Assembly (NCBI RefSeq): GCF_001518815.1
Contig: NZ_CP013987.1
Coordinates: 1,715,001-1,779,000, forward strand
Length of the DNA: 64,000 bases
Source: Pseudomonas oryzihabitans
Lineage (GTDB): Bacteria > Pseudomonadota > Gammaproteobacteria > Pseudomonadales > Pseudomonadaceae
Direction of reading: 5' to 3'
The notes beneath the pieces were generated by a model. It saw only the letters and a program-made list of their open reading frames with translations. It made no database searches and had not been told where the DNA came from. How positions within the stretch are numbered: position 1 is the stretch's first letter; every line of letters starts with the position of its first letter. Below are positions 1-7,788 of this stretch, piece by piece. The translations under genes and the position numbers were made by a program.

Positions 1-262
1 CGACCCGCTGGCCTGGCATGCCCAGGGTCTTGCCGCCGCAGCCCATTTCCAGGCCGTGATAGCCACAGACCAGGGTGCCGTCGCGGACGAAGCCCAGCGA
101 CAGCGGCGCACCACGGTGCGGGCAGAAGTCTTCCAGCGCCACCACCTGGCCGTTGGCGTCGCGATAGAAGACCAGGGGCTCGCCGCAGATCTGCCGGCCG
201 AGGGGCTTGTCTTGGACTTCGTCGGGGGTGCAGGCGACGTACCAGGCGTTCTTCGGGTACAT
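1..262 (-). CDS. vanA: Vanillate O-demethylase oxygenase subunit, N-terminal part (runs off left edge)
   Basis: The 87 visible residues begin MYPKNAWYVAC and carry the Rieske [2Fe-2S] ligand pattern CPHRGAPLS followed 17 residues later by CGYHG. This is the N-terminus of Rieske oxygenases of the VanA type, which with the reductase VanB demethylate vanillate to protocatechuate in the cytoplasm. The start at 262 is preceded by an AAGAGG ribosome binding site fused to an A-rich Hfq/Crc-type motif, and a VanR-type operator lies 25 bases upstream. The catalytic iron domain lies outside the window. The gene fits the ferulate pathway to its right, whose product is vanillate. Assignment to VanA rather than another Rieske demethylase rests on the N-terminal sequence, the VanR operator and the context. 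Confidence 0.88.
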   Translation of the reverse strand, partial: MYPKNAWYVACTPDEVQDKPLGRQICGEPLVFYRDANGQVVALEDFCPHRGAPLSLGFVRDGTLVCGYHGLEMGCGGKTLGMPGQRV

Positions 263-274
263 GATTGGAACCTC

Positions 275-282
275 TTGTTGTT
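275..282 (-). promoter_or_regulatory. Hfq/Crc catabolite-activity motif at vanA
   Basis: AACAACAA on the minus strand, running into the AAGAGG ribosome binding site of vanA. It matches the AANAANAA consensus through which Hfq with Crc represses translation of catabolic mRNAs in Pseudomonas. Function is inferred from the match and its position. Confidence 0.65.
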
Positions 283-286
283 GTCT

Positions 287-298
287 ATTGGATCCAAT
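287..298. promoter_or_regulatory. VanR-type operator (perfect palindrome)
   Basis: ATTGGATCCAAT is a perfect 12-bp palindrome in the 5' region of vanA. It is identical to the operator known for GntR-family VanR repressors, which release DNA on binding vanillate. The vanR gene is not in the window and presumably lies to the left beyond vanA/vanB. Confidence 0.75.
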
Positions 299-498
299 AA
301 TTGATTGGGGTACCCAAGGGTGTCAATGCGGTTAGCCCTGGTGGGGTAGCGGTTGCTGGTCGATAATCGCCCGGTAAATTGCGGCTGTATTCGGTGTAGT
401 GAAGCCCGAATAGCCTTGATTGTCCTGGTATTTCCTCTGGTTGGTACCTGGGTGAAGGTCAAACGTGAGTTCAGTCTGAGGCAGACACCATCTTGTGA

Positions 499-510
499 AT
501 TGGATCCATT
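499..510. promoter_or_regulatory. Second VanR-type operator (one mismatch)
   Basis: ATTGGATCCATT differs from the perfect VanR palindrome at 287-298 by one base. It lies upstream of the MFS transporter and its leader ORF, so the divergent transporter is probably in the vanillate regulon. The 200 bases between the two sites contain no obvious gene. Confidence 0.6.
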
Positions 511-538
511 TTTGCCAGCCTTTTCGAGCTGTGATTCC

Positions 539-546
539 AACAACAA
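539..546 (+). promoter_or_regulatory. Hfq/Crc motif upstream of leader ORF
   Basis: AACAACAA followed by an AAGG ribosome binding site and an ATG at 557. The motif is thus positioned to control the small leader ORF rather than the transporter start at 652 directly. Confidence 0.5.
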
Positions 547-556
547 GAATTCAAGG

Positions 557-655
557 ATGCTTGCCATGTCAGAGCGCTTCGCCGTCTTCTCCTTTCGGGC
601 CAGGAGCACCGTGCTCCGTTTCCGTTCTCCTTCCTGCGCCGGAGGTGGGCGATGA
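557..655 (+). CDS. Possible 32-residue leader peptide coupled to the MFS transporter
   Basis: This ORF begins MLAMSERF and ends with TGA at 653-655, overlapping the ATG of the transporter (652) as ATGA. It has its own Shine-Dalgarno-like AAGG and the Hfq/Crc motif just before it, whereas the transporter also has GGAGG at 641-645. The peptide resembles nothing I recognise and is arginine-rich. The arrangement suggests translational coupling, so that repression at the leader would reach the transporter. It may equally be chance in a 5' untranslated region. Confidence 0.35.
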   Translation: MLAMSERFAVFSFRARSTVLRFRSPSCAGGGR

Positions 656-1995
656 GCGATCTGCGCGAGATCGTCGATCAGGGCCCCATGCGCGGTTTCC
701 AGTACCTGGCGGTGCTGGTCTGCATCCTGCTCAACATGATCGATGGCTTCGACGTGCTGGTGATGGCCTTTACCGCGGCCTCGGTGTCTCGCGAATGGGG
801 CCTCTCCGGATCCCAGATGGGGATGTTGCTCAGCGCCGGTCTGGTGGGGATGGCCGCCGGTTCGCTGTTGCTGGCGCCGTTGGCCGATCACTGGGGGCGC
901 CGGCGCCTGATCCTGTTCTGCCTGCTGCTCTCGGGCGCCGGCATGCTGCTCTCGGCGCTGGCTGGCTCACCTCTGCAACTGGCGTTGCTGCGGGGCCTGA
1001 CCGGACTGGGCGTAGGTGGGGTGCTGGCCAGCAGCAACGTGATCGCCAGCGAGTATTCGGCGCGCCGCTGGCGCGGCCTGGCGGTCAGCCTGCAGGGCAT
1101 GGGCTATGCCCTGGGCGCTACCCTGGGAGGACTACTGGCGGTCTGGCTGCTGTCGCACTGGGGCTGGCGCGCGGTCTTCTGCGCCGGCGGCCTCATCACC
1201 CTGGGAGCCATTCCCCTGGTGCTCATCGGCCTGCCCGAGTCGCTGGATTTCCTCCTCACGCGACGCCCGGCCGGGGCCCTGGTACGGATCAACCGGCTGG
1301 CCCGACGCCTGGGGCAGCCGCCACTGGCCGCGCTGCCACCCCGGACCGAGGCCCGAGCGGCGGGCGGTACCGTCGGCCGGCTGCTGGCGCCCGCGCTACG
1401 GCGGACCACGCTGCTGGTGTGGACGCTGTTCTTCCTGGCCATGTTCGGCTTCTACTTCATCATGAGCTGGACGCCCAAGCTGCTGACCACCCTGGGGCTG
1501 TCCGAGCAGCAGGGGGTGGCTGGTGGCGTGCTGCTTAGCGTAGGCGGCATCTTTGGCGCCGCCCTGGTCGGCCTGCTGTTCGCCCGCTTGCCGCTGTCAC
1601 GCGCGCTGGGTGGCTTCATGCTGACCACCGCGCTGCTGCTGGTGGCCTTCGCCCAGATGGGCAGTTCCTACCTGGGTGCCCTGGCCATGGGCCTGCTGAT
1701 CGGGCTTTTCGCCAATGGCTGCGTCGCCGGACTCTATGCGCTGCCAGCGCTGGCCTATGCCGCCGAAGTCAGGGCCACCGGGGTGGGCTGGGGCATCGGC
1801 ATCGGCCGTCTTGGCGCCATCCTCTCACCGGTGGTGGCCGGGCTGCTGCTCGACAACGGGTGGCCCCCGCTGCGCCTGTATCTGGTCTTTGCCGGGGTGT
1901 TCGTGGCGGCAGGTCTGCTGCTCCTGCTGACTCGTCCCGAGCAGCGACCTACGGCCACGGAGGTGAGTCGGCGGCAGGGCGAGGCGCTGGGCTAG
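652..1995 (+). CDS. MFS aromatic acid:H+ symporter (PcaK/VanK-like)
   Basis: The 447-residue protein has about 12 hydrophobic segments. The DGFD motif in the first helix and the LADHWGRRR loop after helix 2 are typical of the aromatic acid:H+ symporter family of the major facilitator superfamily, which imports benzoate-type acids such as 4-hydroxybenzoate, vanillate or hydroxycinnamates through the inner membrane. GGAGGT at 641-646 supports the start at 652. It is divergent from vanA, a VanR-type operator lies upstream, and the ferulate operon follows, so vanillate or a hydroxycinnamate is the likely substrate. Transport specificity cannot be read from sequence alone. Confidence 0.85.
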   Translation: MSDLREIVDQGPMRGFQYLAVLVCILLNMIDGFDVLVMAFTAASVSREWGLSGSQMGMLLSAGLVGMAAGSLLLAPLADHWGRRRLILFCLLLSGAGMLLSALAGSPLQLALLRGLTGLGVGGVLASSNVIASEYSARRWRGLAVSLQGMGYALGATLGGLLAVWLLSHWGWRAVFCAGGLITLGAIPLVLIGLPESLDFLLTRRPAGALVRINRLARRLGQPPLAALPPRTEARAAGGTVGRLLAPALRRTTLLVWTLFFLAMFGFYFIMSWTPKLLTTLGLSEQQGVAGGVLLSVGGIFGAALVGLLFARLPLSRALGGFMLTTALLLVAFAQMGSSYLGALAMGLLIGLFANGCVAGLYALPALAYAAEVRATGVGWGIGIGRLGAILSPVVAGLLLDNGWPPLRLYLVFAGVFVAAGLLLLLTRPEQRPTATEVSRRQGEALG

Positions 1996-2028
1996 CCGCT
2001 TTTGGCAAGGTCATCTTTTTGCCGAAAA

Positions 2029-2064
2029 TAGTTAATTGACTTAACTAATTCCCTGGCGTAGCTT
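2029..2064 (+). promoter_or_regulatory. ech-vdh-fcs promoter with overlapping MarR-type operator
   Basis: TAGTTAA (2029-2035) and TTAACTA (2041-2047) form a perfect inverted repeat with a 5-bp spacer. The spacer contributes TTGAC to a -35 element TTGACT at 2036-2041, and TAGCTT at 2059-2064 is a -10 candidate with 17-bp spacing. A dimeric MarR-family repressor bound here would block RNA polymerase. The MarR gene at 14475-14939 is the candidate regulator, by analogy with FerR control of ech operons in pseudomonads. Confidence 0.65.
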
Positions 2065-2081
2065 CGGCTCCATATCCACCC

Positions 2082-2089
2082 AACAACAA
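2082..2089 (+). promoter_or_regulatory. Hfq/Crc motif at ech
   Basis: AACAACAA merges into AAGAGG, the ribosome binding site of ech, 13 bases before the ATG. Confidence 0.65.
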
Positions 2090-2101
2090 GAGGCACACGC
2101 C

Positions 2102-2932
2102 ATGGGCAGTTACGACGGACGCTGGCAGACGGTCAAAGTGGACATCGAGGACGGTATCGCCTGGGTGACGCTCAATCGTCCCGAGAAACGCAACGCCATG
2201 AGTCCCACCCTCAACCGCGAGATGGTCGAGGTGCTGGAGACCCTGGAGCAGGACGCCAACGCCGGCGTGCTGGTGCTGACCGGTGCCGGCGATGCCTGGA
2301 CCGCGGGCATGGATCTCAAGGAATACTTCCGCGAGACCGATGCCGGCCCTGAAATCCTGCAGGAGAAGATTCGCCGCGAGGCCTCCCAGTGGCAGTGGAA
2401 GCTCCTGCGCATGTACGCCAAGCCGACCATCGCCATGGTCAACGGCTGGTGCTTTGGCGGCGGCTTCAGCCCGCTGGTGGCCTGCGATCTGGCCATCACC
2501 GCCGACGAGGCCACCTTCGGCCTGTCCGAGATCAACTGGGGCATTCCTCCGGGCAACCTGGTGAGCAAGGCCCTGGCCGACACCGTGGGTCACCGCACCG
2601 CGCTCTACTATGTGATGACCGGCAAGACCTTCAGCGGTCCCGAAGCCGCCGCCATGGGGCTAGTCAACCAGAGCGTGCCACGTGACCAGTTGCGTGAGGT
2701 GACCACCGCCCTGGCACGTGAGCTGCTGGACAAGAATCCGGTGGTGCTGCGTGCCGCCAAGGTCGGCTTCAAGCGCTGCCGCGAACTGACCTGGGAGCAG
2801 AACGAGGACTACCTCTATGCCAAGCTCGACCAGTCGCGTCTGCAGGATCCGGAAGGCGGTCGCGAGCAGGGCATGAAGCAGTTCCTCGACGACAAGAGCA
2901 TCAAGCCCGGTCTGCAGACCTACAAACGCTAG
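2102..2932 (+). CDS. ech: p-Hydroxycinnamoyl-CoA hydratase/lyase (feruloyl-CoA hydratase/lyase)
   Basis: The 276-residue crotonase-fold enzyme hydrates feruloyl-, caffeoyl- or p-coumaroyl-CoA and cleaves the product to acetyl-CoA plus vanillin or the matching aldehyde. Length and sequence match the characterised Pseudomonas enzyme without gaps as far as I can recall it. Residues known to matter in that family are in register: Met70, the oxyanion-hole GGGF region at 119-122, Ser123, catalytic Glu143 and the phenol-binding Tyr239. It is the first gene of an ech-vdh-fcs operon, the order usual in pseudomonads. The operon has a MarR-type operator in its promoter and an Hfq/Crc motif at the start. 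Confidence 0.96.
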   Translation: MGSYDGRWQTVKVDIEDGIAWVTLNRPEKRNAMSPTLNREMVEVLETLEQDANAGVLVLTGAGDAWTAGMDLKEYFRETDAGPEILQEKIRREASQWQWKLLRMYAKPTIAMVNGWCFGGGFSPLVACDLAITADEATFGLSEINWGIPPGNLVSKALADTVGHRTALYYVMTGKTFSGPEAAAMGLVNQSVPRDQLREVTTALARELLDKNPVVLRAAKVGFKRCRELTWEQNEDYLYAKLDQSRLQDPEGGREQGMKQFLDDKSIKPGLQTYKR

Positions 2933-2953
2933 ATCGCCACCGCCCACCCGTAC

Positions 2954-2961
2954 AACAACAA
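2954..2961 (+). promoter_or_regulatory. Hfq/Crc motif at vdh
   Basis: AACAACAA runs directly into the AAGAGG ribosome binding site of vdh. This is a second copy of the leader seen at ech, inside the same operon. Confidence 0.65.
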
Positions 2962-2972
2962 GAGGTAGCGTC

Positions 2973-4421
2973 ATGGTCGAGGTATCCCTGCTCATCGGCG
3001 GCGCCAGCCGCCCGGCCGGCAACGGTCGCAGCTATCAGCGTTGCCATCCGGTGACCGGCGCGGTGGTCTCCACGGTGGCCGCCGCCACCCCGGAGGATGC
3101 CGACGCCGCCGTCGCCGCGGCCCAGGCCGCCTTTCCCGCCTGGGCGGCGCTACCGCCGGGCGAGCGGCGCCGCCGGCTGCTGGCCGCGGCCGACGGGCTG
3201 GCCGCACGCAGTGACGAATTCGTCGCCCTGGCCGGGGAGACCGGCGCCATGGCCAACTGGTACGGCTTCAATGTCCACCTGGCGGCCAACATGCTGCGCG
3301 AAGCGGCGGCCATGACCACCCAGATCCAGGGCGAGGTCATTCCCTCCGATGTGCCTGGCAGCTTCGCCATGGCGCTGCGCCAGCCCTGCGGCGTGGTGCT
3401 GGGCATCGCGCCCTGGAATGCCCCGGTGATCCTGGGCACCCGCGCCCTGGCCATGCCGCTGGCCTGCGGCAACACCGTGGTGCTCAAGGCCTCGGAGCAG
3501 AGCCCGGGCGTGCACCGGTTGATCGGCCAGGTGCTGCAGGATGCCGGCCTGGGCGACGGTGTGGTCAACGTCGTCACCAATGCTCCGGAAGATGCCCCGG
3601 CCATCGTCGAGCGGCTGATCGCCAACCCGGCGGTGCGGCGCGTCAACTTCACCGGGTCCACCCGGGTCGGTCGTATCGTCGGTGAGCTGTCGGCTCGCCA
3701 CCTAAAGCCGGCCGTGCTGGAGCTGGGCGGCAAGGCACCGCTGCTGGTGCTGGAGGACGCTGATCTGGATGCCGCGGTCGCTGCTGCGGCCTTCGGTGCC
3801 TACTTCAACCAGGGGCAGATCTGCATGTCCACCGAGCGCCTGCTGGTGGACAGCCGCATCGCCGACGCCTTCGTCGAGCGCCTGGCGGCCAAGGTGCGCA
3901 CCCTCAAGGCCGGTGATCCGAGTGCACCCGACTCCGTCCTCGGCTCCCTGATCGACGCCAGCGCCGGCACCCGCATCAAGGCCATGATCGACGACGCCGT
4001 GGGCAAGGGCGCGCGCCTGGTCTGCGGTGGCGAGCTGGAGGGCAGCATCCTGCAGCCGACGCTGCTGGATGGCGTCACCGCCGAGATGCAGCTCTATGCC
4101 GAGGAGTCCTTCGGTCCGGTGGCGGTGGTGATCCGTGCCGAGGGCGATGAGGCCCTGCTGCGCCTGGCCAACGATTCCGAATTCGGCCTCTCGTCGGCCA
4201 TCTTCAGCCGCGACACCGCCCGTGCCCTGGCGCTGGCGCAGCGGGTGGAGAGCGGCATCTGCCACATCAACGGCCCCACGGTACACGACGAGGCGCAGAT
4301 GCCCTTTGGCGGCGTCAAGTCGAGCGGCTACGGCAGCTTCGGCTCGCACGCTTCCATCGAGCACTTCACTCAGTTGCGCTGGGTGACGCTGCAGACGGGG
4401 CCGCGCCACTACCCGATCTGA
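2973..4421 (+). CDS. vdh: Vanillin dehydrogenase (NAD-dependent aldehyde dehydrogenase)
   Basis: A 482-residue aldehyde dehydrogenase. The Rossmann-fold motif APWNAP at 146-151, Lys172, the FTGST turn near 226-230, general base Glu250 in LELGGKAP and nucleophile Cys284 in GQICMS are all present. It oxidises vanillin (or 4-hydroxybenzaldehyde) released by Ech to vanillate (or 4-hydroxybenzoate), which the neighbouring VanAB would take further. It follows ech by 40 bp, with its own ribosome binding site and Hfq/Crc motif. Vanillin specificity comes from the operon context, since the fold itself is common. Confidence 0.93.
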   Translation: MVEVSLLIGGASRPAGNGRSYQRCHPVTGAVVSTVAAATPEDADAAVAAAQAAFPAWAALPPGERRRRLLAAADGLAARSDEFVALAGETGAMANWYGFNVHLAANMLREAAAMTTQIQGEVIPSDVPGSFAMALRQPCGVVLGIAPWNAPVILGTRALAMPLACGNTVVLKASEQSPGVHRLIGQVLQDAGLGDGVVNVVTNAPEDAPAIVERLIANPAVRRVNFTGSTRVGRIVGELSARHLKPAVLELGGKAPLLVLEDADLDAAVAAAAFGAYFNQGQICMSTERLLVDSRIADAFVERLAAKVRTLKAGDPSAPDSVLGSLIDASAGTRIKAMIDDAVGKGARLVCGGELEGSILQPTLLDGVTAEMQLYAEESFGPVAVVIRAEGDEALLRLANDSEFGLSSAIFSRDTARALALAQRVESGICHINGPTVHDEAQMPFGGVKSSGYGSFGSHASIEHFTQLRWVTLQTGPRHYPI

Positions 4422-4454
4422 TCAGCGTCCGCCGTCCCTCGCTCCTGTCGCGAC

Positions 4455-4462
4455 AACAATAA
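4455..4462 (+). promoter_or_regulatory. Hfq/Crc motif upstream of fcs
   Basis: AACAATAA fits AANAANAA and is followed by AAGAGG, but it lies about 40 bases before the GTG start of fcs, which has a nearer AGAGGAGA site. The spacing is longer than at ech and vdh, so direct occlusion of the ribosome site is less certain. Confidence 0.5.
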
Positions 4463-4500
4463 GAGGCGCCTTCGGGCGCCAGCCCAGAGGAGAATTCAAG

Positions 4501-6369
4501 GTGAGTCACGTCACGCACACCCGCGCGCCCGCCGATCAGCCGCTGCGCTATCGCCCGGTGACCCTGGGACAACCCGGCGTCACCGTGGAAGAGCGGGGTG
4601 GACTGCTCTACATGGCCTCCCAGGAAGCCCTGACGCCACCGCCGCCGCGACTGTTGGATCGGCTGCTGCACTGGGCCGAGGTGGCACCGAACCGCACCTT
4701 CTTCGCTGCCCGGGACACGGGCGGTGCCTGGCGCGAATTCTCCTATGCCGAGATGTTGCAACGGGTGCGCCAGCTGGCCGCCGCGCTGCTGGAGTTCGGC
4801 CTCTCCGCCGAGCGCCCGCTGGCGATCCTCTCCGGCAACGATCCCGAACACCTGCAATTGGCCATGGCGGCACTCTACGCCGGCATTCCCTTCTGCCCGG
4901 TGTCGCCCGGCTATGCACTGCTGTCCCAGGATCACGCCAAGCTGCGCCATGTCTGCGGCCTGCTGCAGCCGGGACTGGTGTTCGTCAGCGATGGCCCGGC
5001 CTTCCAGAAGGCGCTGGACGCCGTGCTGCCGGCCGACGTACCGGTGATCGCGGTTCGCGGTCAGGTACAGGGCCGTATCACCCTGGCCTTCGCGGCGCTG
5101 CTCGCTCGCGGTGAATTGGCCGCGGCCGAGCGCGCCTTCGCCGCGACCGGCCCGGACAGCATCGCCAAGTTCCTTTTCACTTCCGGCTCCACCAAGCTGC
5201 CCAAGGCGGTGACCACCACCCAGCGCATGCTCTGCGCCAACCAGCAGATGCTGTTGCAGACCTTTCCGGTGTTTGGCGAGGAGCCGCCGGTGCTGGTGGA
5301 CTGGCTGCCCTGGAACCACACCTTCGGTGGCAGTCACAACCTGGGTATCGTGCTCTACAACGGCGGCACCTTCTATCTCGACGAAGGCAAGCCGACACCC
5401 CAGGGCTTCGGCGAAACCCTGCGCAATCTGCGCGAAATGTCACCCACCGCCTATCTCACGGTGCCACGCGGCTGGGAAGAGCTGGCCAATGCCCTGGAGC
5501 GCGATGCCGAGTTGCGCGAGCGCTTCTTTGCCCGCATGCGGCTGTTCTTCTTTGCCGCGGCGGGGCTGTCGCAAAGTGTCTGGGATCGCCTGGATCGCAT
5601 CGCCGAGGCCCACTGCGGTGAGCGCATCCGCATGATGGCCGGCCTGGGCATGACCGAGGCCTCGCCCAGTTGCACCTTCACCACCGGCCCGCTGTCGGTG
5701 GCCGGCTACGTCGGGGTGCCGGCGCCGGGGTGCGAACTCAAGCTGGTGCCGGTGGACGGCAAGCTGGAAGGGCGTTTCCGCGGGCCGCACATCATGCCCG
5801 GCTACTGGCGCGATGCCACCCAGACCGCCGCCTGCTTCGACGAAGAAGGGTTCTACTGCTCGGGCGATGCCCTCAAGCTCGCCGATCCCGCCAATCCGCA
5901 ACTGGGCCTGATGTTCGATGGCCGCATCGCCGAGGACTTCAAGCTGTCCTCCGGGGTGTTCGTCAGCGTCGGTCCCTTGCGCAACCGCGCGGTACTGGAG
6001 GGCACGCCGCTGGTGCAGGACGTGGTGGTGGCGGCGCCGGATCGCGAGTGCCTCGGCCTGCTGGTCTTTCCACGCCTGGCGGACTGCCGGCAACTGGCCG
6101 GGCTGGACGAGACCGCCGATGCCGCCACGGTGCTGGCCAGCGCGCCGGTACGGGACTGGTTCGCCACCTGGCTCAAGCGCCTCAATCGCGAGGCCTCGGG
6201 CAACGCCAGCCGCCTGGAATGGATCGCCCTGCAGGAGGAGCCGCCGTCCGCCGACCGTGGCGAGATCACCGACAAGGGTTCGCTCAACCAGCGCAGCGTC
6301 CTGACCCATCGTGCGGAACGGTTGGAGGCCTGCTATCGCGGAACGGCGCCGCTGTTTATCCGGGCCTGA
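4501..6369 (+). CDS. fcs: Feruloyl-CoA synthetase
   Basis: A 622-residue ANL-superfamily acyl-CoA ligase that activates ferulate, caffeate or p-coumarate to the CoA thioester with ATP, the first step before Ech. The phosphate-binding motif FTSGSTKLPK lies near residues 223-232, and a GMTEASPS segment corresponds to the A5 motif. The GTG start at 4501 is chosen because AGAGGAGA precedes it at suitable spacing and no in-frame ATG fits better. It is the third gene of the operon and is followed by a strong terminator at 6475-6508. Confidence 0.93.
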   Translation: MSHVTHTRAPADQPLRYRPVTLGQPGVTVEERGGLLYMASQEALTPPPPRLLDRLLHWAEVAPNRTFFAARDTGGAWREFSYAEMLQRVRQLAAALLEFGLSAERPLAILSGNDPEHLQLAMAALYAGIPFCPVSPGYALLSQDHAKLRHVCGLLQPGLVFVSDGPAFQKALDAVLPADVPVIAVRGQVQGRITLAFAALLARGELAAAERAFAATGPDSIAKFLFTSGSTKLPKAVTTTQRMLCANQQMLLQTFPVFGEEPPVLVDWLPWNHTFGGSHNLGIVLYNGGTFYLDEGKPTPQGFGETLRNLREMSPTAYLTVPRGWEELANALERDAELRERFFARMRLFFFAAAGLSQSVWDRLDRIAEAHCGERIRMMAGLGMTEASPSCTFTTGPLSVAGYVGVPAPGCELKLVPVDGKLEGRFRGPHIMPGYWRDATQTAACFDEEGFYCSGDALKLADPANPQLGLMFDGRIAEDFKLSSGVFVSVGPLRNRAVLEGTPLVQDVVVAAPDRECLGLLVFPRLADCRQLAGLDETADAATVLASAPVRDWFATWLKRLNREASGNASRLEWIALQEEPPSADRGEITDKGSLNQRSVLTHRAERLEACYRGTAPLFIRA

Positions 6370-6474
6370 GGTGCAATCCAGAGGATCAGGCGACACGGTG
6401 CAATGCCGGCTGTTCCTGTCCTCGCGGTCTTGGCCGAAAGGATATCTCGACCCATGCGGTTCCTGTTTGAGAAA

Positions 6475-6508
6475 CGTCTGACACCCTGAGTGGTGTCAGG
6501 CGTTTTCA
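6475..6508 (+). terminator. Rho-independent terminator after fcs
   Basis: An 11-bp stem (CGTCTGACACC with GGTGTCAGGCG, one wobble pair) closes a 6-base loop and is followed by TTTTCATTT. It ends the ech-vdh-fcs operon. Confidence 0.85.
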
Positions 6509-6819
6509 TTTCTACCTTCTGCGAATTGGGCTGGCGCCAACAGCGAGGCCCGCCGTATCTGCCGCTTCCGTCTGGTCCGCCGTTCACCTGGGCTTCGTCA
6601 TCTCATCCGCGCATCGGATCTGGGGGGTGGTTGTTCAATACGGCGATTCCTGTCTCTCATTCTGATTTTTAGATTACTTAATCCATTCTTGGCTGAGATT
6701 TTGGATTTTTACTGCTTGCATTTGGCTATTCATACTTTATTTTGAAATATCGTTTCATAAATACAAGGGTAAAACCCCTCCGCTAGCCGGCGTAATTCGC
6801 CTTCCAAAGGTCTCTGTGC
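6509..6819 (+). promoter_or_regulatory. AT-rich promoter region of the lactonase operon, with inverted repeat at 6743-6757
   Basis: No gene is seen here. The last 150 bases are AT-rich. TGAAA-N5-TTTCA at 6743-6757 is a 15-bp inverted repeat of the kind bound by IclR-family regulators, and a related sequence occurs at 10127-10141. No convincing -35/-10 pair could be fixed. Confidence 0.4.
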
Positions 6820-7740
6820 ATGAGCTTCTTCGCTGCGCCTCCGACGCTGGAAACCTCCGTCTTCACCCGCCTGCCCGAGCGCTATCGCCAGCCGCGGCGC
6901 ACGGCCTGGGCCGATGCCAATCGCCAGGGCAGGGCCATCGATTCCTTTCTGGAAGGGCCCTCCTTCGATCGACAGGGCAATCTCTATGTGACCGATATCC
7001 CCTATGGGCGCATCTTTCGCATCGACCCCAAGGGCGAGTGGGAGCTGGTCTGCGAATACGACGGCTGGCCCAATGGGCTGAAGATCCACTGCGACGGGCG
7101 AATCTTCATCGCCGACTACAAGCGCGGCATCCTGCAACTCGATCCACGGCGTGGCGAAGTGGAGACGGTGCTGGGCAGCGCCGGCTCGGAAGGCTTCAAG
7201 GGCGTCAACGACCTGGTGTTCTCGCCGAGCGGTGATCTCTACTTCACCGACCAGGGGCAGACCGGTCTGCAGGATCCCAGTGGGCGCGTCTATCGCCTGG
7301 GCGCCGATGGCCAGCTCAGCTGCCTGCTGGCCACGGTGCCCAGTCCCAACGGCATCGTCTTCGATCCACGCCTCAACCATCTGCTGATAGCAGTCACCCG
7401 GGCCCAGCAGGTCTGGCGCATTCCGCTGGGCAACGGTCCGCTGATCGGCAAGGTCGGTGTCTTCGCCCAGCTGCATGGCGGCCTGGGTGGCCCCGACGGT
7501 CTGGCGCTGGACGAGGAGAGCAATCTCTATATCGCCCACACCGGCTTCGGCTCGGTGTGGCAACTCTCTCCGGTGGCCGAACCCCTGGCGCGCCTGCGCT
7601 CCTGCGCCGGCATCAGCAACACCAACCTGGCCTTCGGCGGTCCCGAAGGTCGCAGCCTGTTCATCACCGAATCCGAGACCGGCAGCATCCTGCGCGTCGA
7701 GACTCCGGTGCGCGGACTCCCCCTGTACTCCCATCTCTGA
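6820..7740 (+). CDS. SMP-30/gluconolactonase family protein
   Basis: A 306-residue six-bladed beta-propeller of the SMP-30/gluconolaconase/LRE family, whose members are metal-dependent lactonases acting on sugar-acid or other lactones. The metal and substrate positions of the family are visible: Glu45 in FLEGPSFD, Asn in GVNDLVF, Asn in SPNGIVFD and Asp in GGPDGLALD. There is no signal peptide, so it is probably cytoplasmic. The ACS-family carrier follows 48 bp later on the same strand, suggesting uptake and hydrolysis of one substrate. The exact lactone is unknown. Confidence 0.8.
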   Translation: MSFFAAPPTLETSVFTRLPERYRQPRRTAWADANRQGRAIDSFLEGPSFDRQGNLYVTDIPYGRIFRIDPKGEWELVCEYDGWPNGLKIHCDGRIFIADYKRGILQLDPRRGEVETVLGSAGSEGFKGVNDLVFSPSGDLYFTDQGQTGLQDPSGRVYRLGADGQLSCLLATVPSPNGIVFDPRLNHLLIAVTRAQQVWRIPLGNGPLIGKVGVFAQLHGGLGGPDGLALDEESNLYIAHTGFGSVWQLSPVAEPLARLRSCAGISNTNLAFGGPEGRSLFITESETGSILRVETPVRGLPLYSHL

Positions 7741-7788
7741 CCGGCGCGGCCGCGCTTGCCCAGACAACAATTACAAGAGAGGTCATCC

